Shown: positions 5,974-9,593 of the stretch, piece by piece
Numbering within the stretch: the first letter of the stretch is position 1
Layout: each line of letters begins with the position of its first letter
NCBI GenBank assembly: GCA_027066935.1
Contig: JAMOMX010000290.1
Location: forward strand, 1 to 9,593
Direction of reading: 5' to 3'
Length of the DNA: 9,593 nucleotides
Source of the DNA: Sulfurimonas sp.
GTDB lineage: Bacteria; Campylobacterota; Campylobacteria; Campylobacterales; Sulfurimonadaceae
Program-made: the position numbers and the translations under genes
The notes under the pieces: model-generated
Databases searched by the model: none
What the model saw: the letters and a program-made list of their open reading frames with translations, nothing else
What the model was told of the DNA's origin: nothing

Positions 5974-8900
5974 CTAAGTTATTAAAACTTTATCTATAGC
6001 TTTTATTAGCTTACTTAGTTCCTCTTCATAAGCTTTTAGATACCATTCAAAATCATCAGCTTCGTTATTATGTAAAACATACTCTAGCGCTGATGTAAAT
6101 TCATAGAAACGTTTGGCAGATATATTTGCTGAAACACCTTTTACGTCATGTAAATATAGTTTAGCTTTTTGCTTGTCTTGCTCTTCAAGCAATAGTTTTA
6201 ACTTCTCTGTAGAAGATTTATACTCTTTATTAAAATCAGATATTATTATTTTATAGAAGTTAAAGTTACCGCCAACTCTTTGTGTACCATCTTGGATGTC
6301 AATGATTACTTTTTCAGTTAAAACTATTTTTTCATTTTTTTGTTTTGGTTTAATATATTTCAGGAGCATTTTAAATAACTCATCTATTATGATTGGTTTA
6401 CCAAGATGAGCGTCCATTCCAGCTTCTTTTGATGCAAGAATATCACTTTGTAAGATATTAGCAGAGATAGCAACGATAGGAATACTATCTAAGTCTGAAT
6501 CTTTTTTTATCATTTTTACAGCTTCATAGCCATTCATTACTGGCATGTTTATATCCATTAGTATTAGATCAAAGTTAGAATCTTTATGTAAGGTCTTTAA
6601 CGCTTCTAGTCCATTATTTGCTATTGTTATTTTTAGGTCAGCTCCATCAAGCATCCCTTGAACTATTGATTGATTTATTTTATTGTCTTCAACAAGTAAT
6701 ATTTTTCTACTAGATATAGTTTCTAAATTTAATTTTGATTTTAGTACTTTATCTTTTTTATTATTGTCAACCTCAATATCAACCAAAAGATCAAATAATC
6801 TCTGATGAGAGTAGGGATGTTCTAAGAAAATTGGGGATTTTATTTTACTAATATCCTCTTTAGAGAGCTGACTTAGATTGTATGCAATAAATATAATATG
6901 AGAAGGCTCTTTGGATAATCTTTCAATAATGTTTTTTAAAGAATCGTTTTTAAATGTTTTAGCATTAACAAAGATTAAATCAAAGTAACCACTATTGTTT
7001 TCAAATGCTTTTAAAGCATCATGCCATGATTCACATAGTGTTATCTCAAAGTGAAAATAATCTAATTTTTTATGTAATGCTCTTGATGAGGCTTTGCTTA
7101 CATCAATAATAAGTATTTTTTTGTTCATACTCTCTTTAGATTTAAGTCTATATTTTCTTTGCTCATTTTTTTCTGGTAGATCAAGGTTTAGTGTAAAGAT
7201 AAAGCTAGTCCCTTCTTTATATATACTTTCTATTTGGATCTCTCCACCCATTTGATTTATTAGATTTTTACTTATAATTAGTCCTAGTCCTGTTCCCCCA
7301 TATGTACTTGCAGTTGAGTCTTCAGCTTGTTGATACTCTTTAAACAGCTTTTTTAACTGTTCTTTTTTAATACCAATGCCTGTATCTTTAACTATAAACT
7401 CTAATAAAACTTTCTTTTTTTCTTTTTTTAGTAGTTTTGCATATACAAATATTTCACCTTTTTCAGTAAACTTTAAAGCATTTGAAGTTAAATTAATCAA
7501 TATTTGATTTATGCGCATAGGATCACCAAGGAGATATACTGGAACTTCATTATCTACATCAAATATAATATCTAAACCTTTTTCATCAGCTTTTATATGT
7601 ATGATATCAGAGAGATTTTCAAACACTGAGTTTAGGTTAAACTCCTCAATATTTAGGGGCATTTTTCCAGCTTCTAATTTTGAAAAATCAAGTACTTGGT
7701 TTACTAAGCTAAGTAATATATTGGCAGAATTATGAATTTTTGAAACATACCCATGTTGCTTATCATCTAAATTTGTTTTAAGAGCTAGGGTGCTCATCCC
7801 TAAAACTGCATTAATAGGTGTCCTAATTTCATGACTGATTTGAGCTAAATGATTACTTTTTGCTTTTGAAGCATTTATAATATCATCTTGTTGCTCTTTT
7901 AACTCATCTGCTTTAGTTTTAAGTTTAGAAAATGCTTTTACTTTAGATATATAGGCAAAAAATAAAATAATTAAAAGTAGAGCAGCTATAGCTGAAACTA
8001 TCATATAAGAAGTTATATTTTGAAAGAAATTTTTGGTCTCATTATTGTTAATTTCTTCTTTTTTAGAATCTATGTTATTTGGAAGCATTTTTTTATTTTG
8101 TGTTACTTCTTCTTTTATTTTTAAAGGTTTTAATAGCGGAGTCTTAATAGTAGGTTTAGCTATCACTTCTTTAACTATCGATTTTGGTGGAGGAGTCTTA
8201 ATAATAGGTTTACTTGTCACTTTTTTAACTGTTGTCTTTAGTGGAGGAGCTTTTTTAATAGCAGGTTTAGCCGTTACCTTTTTAACTAATGGTTTTTGAG
8301 ATGGAATTTTTTTTACAATTGCTGAAGATGCACTATTAGTGATTTTTTTTGGTGATAACCATTTATTATTTAAATATTTCAGTTCTTTAGCACTTACAGC
8401 CTTCATCGCTTTGTCTAGGGCACTTTTTAAAAGAACAAAATCTTTTCTTATCGCTATATGATACTTCAAAGGTTTAATATATGGATTGTTCATTATTGGT
8501 GTGCTTATTAGACCTTTTATATTATTGTGTTTAATGTAATGATTAAAAAATCCATATGTAGCAACAGCGGCACTAGCAGAATCGTTCAAAACCATAGAGA
8601 TTATTTTTTTTATATCGCTTTTGTAAATAAATTTGATATTTAAGTAGTTTTTCTTGATTAGAGAGGTATAGTTAGTTGATCTTCCCTTTATGGAAAACAT
8701 ATCTTTTGTTATTGCTATTTTTTTGTGTCCAAGGTTCTTAAACTCACTATATTTTACTTGATTTTTTTTTGTTAAAATACTCATTGGTACTGAAATAATT
8801 GGTTTTGTACTAAATAAAACCGCATTATTTTTTATATTTTTAGGTTGTATATTAGAGATGATATCTATCTGTTTTTGTTTTAACATCTTTATATATGTAG

Positions 8901-9174
8901 GTATATTTTTTCCATAAATATATTTTAGTTTAATGCCAAGTTTACTTGCTAATAATTCCATATATTCGTTAGAATAACCTTTTGCCTTTTTGAACTGAGT
9001 ATAATTATATGGAGACCATTCCTTTTCAGTGTGAATTTTGATGGTGCTGTGTTGTAATAAAAATTTTTTTTCAGCTGAAGTTAGTTTGAGTGAATTCGAA
9101 GGTGATTTTGCATATGTAGGTATGTTAAAGAAAGAAAGTAATAGTAGTGTAATAGGTATGATAGTATTATTCAT
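5974..9174 (-). CDS. hybrid sensor histidine kinase with periplasmic solute-binding domain, two receivers and HPt (EvgS/BvgS-type)
   Basis: A 1066-residue inner-membrane phosphorelay kinase. Domains in order: signal peptide 1-22 (cleavage likely after TYA); a bacterial extracellular solute-binding family 3-like domain, about 35-275; a Lys/Pro-rich linker, about 276-387; one membrane segment, about 388-409; a short coiled coil; HisKA with SHEIRTP and phospho-acceptor His448; HATPase with N-box Asn565, DTGIGI (597-602) and GGTGLGL (626-632); a degenerate receiver (about 685-803); a canonical receiver (about 823-940) with Glu829/Asp830, Asp874, Ser904 and Lys926; and a C-terminal HPt with HDVKG, His1009. 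The inferred relay is His448 to Asp874 to His1009, then to an unidentified regulator not in the window. The start is supported by the signal peptide, but the ribosome site is weak (AAAAGA about nine bases upstream). The ligand is unknown. The gene stands alone, convergent with secF and divergent from the promoter at 9531-9559. Confidence 0.95.
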   Translation of the reverse strand: MNNTIIPITLLLLSFFNIPTYAKSPSNSLKLTSAEKKFLLQHSTIKIHTEKEWSPYNYTQFKKAKGYSNEYMELLASKLGIKLKYIYGKNIPTYIKMLKQKQIDIISNIQPKNIKNNAVLFSTKPIISVPMSILTKKNQVKYSEFKNLGHKKIAITKDMFSIKGRSTNYTSLIKKNYLNIKFIYKSDIKKIISMVLNDSASAAVATYGFFNHYIKHNNIKGLISTPIMNNPYIKPLKYHIAIRKDFVLLKSALDKAMKAVSAKELKYLNNKWLSPKKITNSASSAIVKKIPSQKPLVKKVTAKPAIKKAPPLKTTVKKVTSKPIIKTPPPKSIVKEVIAKPTIKTPLLKPLKIKEEVTQNKKMLPNNIDSKKEEINNNETKNFFQNITSYMIVSAIAALLLIILFFAYISKVKAFSKLKTKADELKEQQDDIINASKAKSNHLAQISHEIRTPINAVLGMSTLALKTNLDDKQHGYVSKIHNSANILLSLVNQVLDFSKLEAGKMPLNIEEFNLNSVFENLSDIIHIKADEKGLDIIFDVDNEVPVYLLGDPMRINQILINLTSNALKFTEKGEIFVYAKLLKKEKKKVLLEFIVKDTGIGIKKEQLKKLFKEYQQAEDSTASTYGGTGLGLIISKNLINQMGGEIQIESIYKEGTSFIFTLNLDLPEKNEQRKYRLKSKESMNKKILIIDVSKASSRALHKKLDYFHFEITLCESWHDALKAFENNSGYFDLIFVNAKTFKNDSLKNIIERLSKEPSHIIFIAYNLSQLSKEDISKIKSPIFLEHPYSHQRLFDLLVDIEVDNNKKDKVLKSKLNLETISSRKILLVEDNKINQSIVQGMLDGADLKITIANNGLEALKTLHKDSNFDLILMDINMPVMNGYEAVKMIKKDSDLDSIPIVAISANILQSDILASKEAGMDAHLGKPIIIDELFKMLLKYIKPKQKNEKIVLTEKVIIDIQDGTQRVGGNFNFYKIIISDFNKEYKSSTEKLKLLLEEQDKQKAKLYLHDVKGVSANISAKRFYEFTSALEYVLHNNEADDFEWYLKAYEEELSKLIKAIDKVLIT
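8122..8286 (-). repeat. three imperfect tandem repeats (54-57 bp) encoding a Lys/Pro linker
   Basis: Within the sensor kinase, residues 297-351 are three consecutive related units of 19, 18 and 18 residues, beginning VKKVTAKPAIKK, VKKVTSKPIIKT and VKEVIAKPTIKT. They contain 15 Lys and 10 Pro but a single acidic residue. At DNA level the copies share words such as GGAGGAG and AGGTTTA on the plus strand, so they arose by duplication. The composition recalls the periplasm-spanning Pro/Lys stretch of TonB. Confidence 0.85.
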
Positions 9175-9298
9175 TATTTATTGTCTTTTACTATTAATTT
9201 TGTATATTAAGGTATAGTTTATATATGAACAGTATTTTAACAGAAAATTCTATAATTTGCTCATCCATTATAATTATAATAATATTCTCTTTTTTAAG

Positions 9299-9350
9299 AC
9301 CACTAAATCAAGTTTTTTAATTTTATCTCTTGAAGTAGGATACCAGTGGT
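9299..9350. repeat. nested inverted repeat (two stems)
   Basis: The outer arms are ACCACT (9299-9304) and AGTGGT (9345-9350); the inner arms are TCAAG (9308-9312) and CTTGA (9329-9333) around a 16-base, mostly A/T loop. The outer right arm also belongs to a separate perfect palindrome, TACCA-G-TGGTA (9341-9351), so two alternative folds are possible. The role is unknown. Confidence 0.35.
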
Positions 9351-9405
9351 AACAGTTAATCTCTTTTAGAGTTAAATTTATAGATAAGTAAGCGGGCATC
9401 TAAGA

Positions 9406-9420
9406 ACAAATACAATTTGT
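9406..9420. repeat. short palindrome ACAAAT-ACA-ATTTGT
   Basis: Perfect six-base arms around three bases, lying about 110 bases upstream of the -35 box at 9531. It could be a regulator binding site or chance in A/T-rich DNA; no matching second copy was noticed in the window. Confidence 0.25.
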
Positions 9421-9530
9421 AAAAGAATTACTTAATATCAAAAATGCTTAACTAAAGATGTGAGTGAAAATGAAAATCGATTATAAATTTCACATAGATA
9501 AAAAACTTTTCAAATTCTTTTGTAAATCTA

Positions 9531-9559
9531 TTGACATCAAAGCAACAATTCCCTATAAT
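9531..9559 (+). promoter_or_regulatory. perfect-consensus sigma70 promoter, probably of an rRNA or tRNA operon
   Basis: TTGACA (9531-9536) and TATAAT (9554-9559) are separated by exactly 17 bases. Both boxes match the consensus fully, in contrast to the -10-only promoters elsewhere in the window. A/T tracts lie just upstream, like an UP element, and the discriminator after the -10 is C-rich (TCCCATCC), a feature of growth-rate and ppGpp-controlled stable-RNA promoters. Transcription should start near 9566 and run off the right edge. The rRNA or tRNA assignment is inferred, because no RNA gene is inside the window. Confidence 0.8.
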
Positions 9560-9593
9560 TCCCATCCACAAACACAGAGACCTAAAGTATAGG

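Larger units (their letters stand above)
9175..9530. other. gene-poor spacer between the sensor kinase and a strong outward promoter
   Basis: No confident gene is seen here. The left part (9175-9296) is very A/T-rich and should carry the sensor kinase promoter on the minus strand, but no clear box stands out. It includes a 14-bp AT palindrome at 9267-9280. The middle holds a nested inverted repeat (9299-9350), a small bulged hairpin (9356-9375) and ACAAAT-ACA-ATTTGT (9406-9420). A minus-strand ATG at 9397-9399 opens a 41-codon frame ending at 9274; it has no ribosome site. The right part (about 9500-9530) has A and T tracts resembling an UP element for the promoter that follows. Confidence 0.5.

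Noticed and set aside
7511..7735. 74-codon plus-strand frame opposite the HisKA/HATPase region
   Set aside because: It is a shadow of the kinase, whose motifs here are intact on the minus strand.
8033..8299. 88-codon plus-strand frame with repeated hydrophobic Gly/Val/Leu units
   Set aside because: The apparent repeat pattern is the antisense reading of the Lys/Pro tandem repeats of the kinase; no start signal is present.
9251..9256. plus-strand TATAAT as a second promoter in the spacer
   Set aside because: No -35 partner at suitable distance and no gene close downstream; TATAAT is common in such A/T-rich DNA.
9470..9592. 40-residue plus-strand ORF starting at ATG 9470
   Set aside because: It runs straight through the TTGACA and TATAAT boxes, so it would be cut by the transcript start near 9566, and its sequence is not recognisable.

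Overview
The window is low-GC, gene-dense bacterial DNA. The protein sequences (YajC, SecD and SecF of the epsilonproteobacterial type), the AT-rich -10-only promoters and the very AT-rich coding style suggest a Campylobacterota genome, perhaps a Sulfurimonas- or Arcobacter-like organism. That assignment is inferred from impression, not from a database comparison. It looks like chromosomal DNA: no phage, plasmid, insertion sequence or CRISPR structure is visible.

Layout. Bases 1-131 hold the possible tail of an upstream gene and a -10 box. Bases 132-3055 (+) carry a two-gene unit: an AlgI/DltB-type membrane-bound O-acyltransferase (MBOAT), then a membrane-anchored SGNH-hydrolase-like protein with a C-terminal beta-sandwich, carbohydrate-binding-like domain. 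Together they look like a machine that moves acyl groups (probably acetyl) across the inner membrane onto an exported glycan. Bases 3056-3172 are a promoter region with a 9-bp AT inverted repeat. Bases 3173-5968 (+) are the yajC-secD-secF operon of the Sec translocon, tightly packed with one 11-base overlap and one 2-base gap.

Bases 5974-9174 (-) encode one large hybrid sensor kinase that converges on secF with only 5 bases between the stop codons. It has a periplasmic solute-binding domain, a Lys/Pro-rich tandem-repeat linker, one membrane segment, HisKA, HATPase, a degenerate receiver, a canonical receiver and an HPt domain. Its output regulator is not in the window.

Bases 9175-9593 have no confident gene. 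They contain several inverted repeats, a doubtful 41-codon minus-strand ORF, and at the right edge a perfect-consensus sigma70 promoter (TTGACA, 17 bp, TATAAT) with an AT-rich upstream stretch and a C-rich discriminator. It reads rightward out of the window and is most likely a stable-RNA (rRNA or tRNA) promoter.

Most of the content is recognisable. The least ordinary parts are the TonB-like repeat linker inside the sensor kinase, its dead first receiver, the single-protein SGNH plus beta-sandwich partner of the MBOAT, and the structured spacer before the strong promoter.
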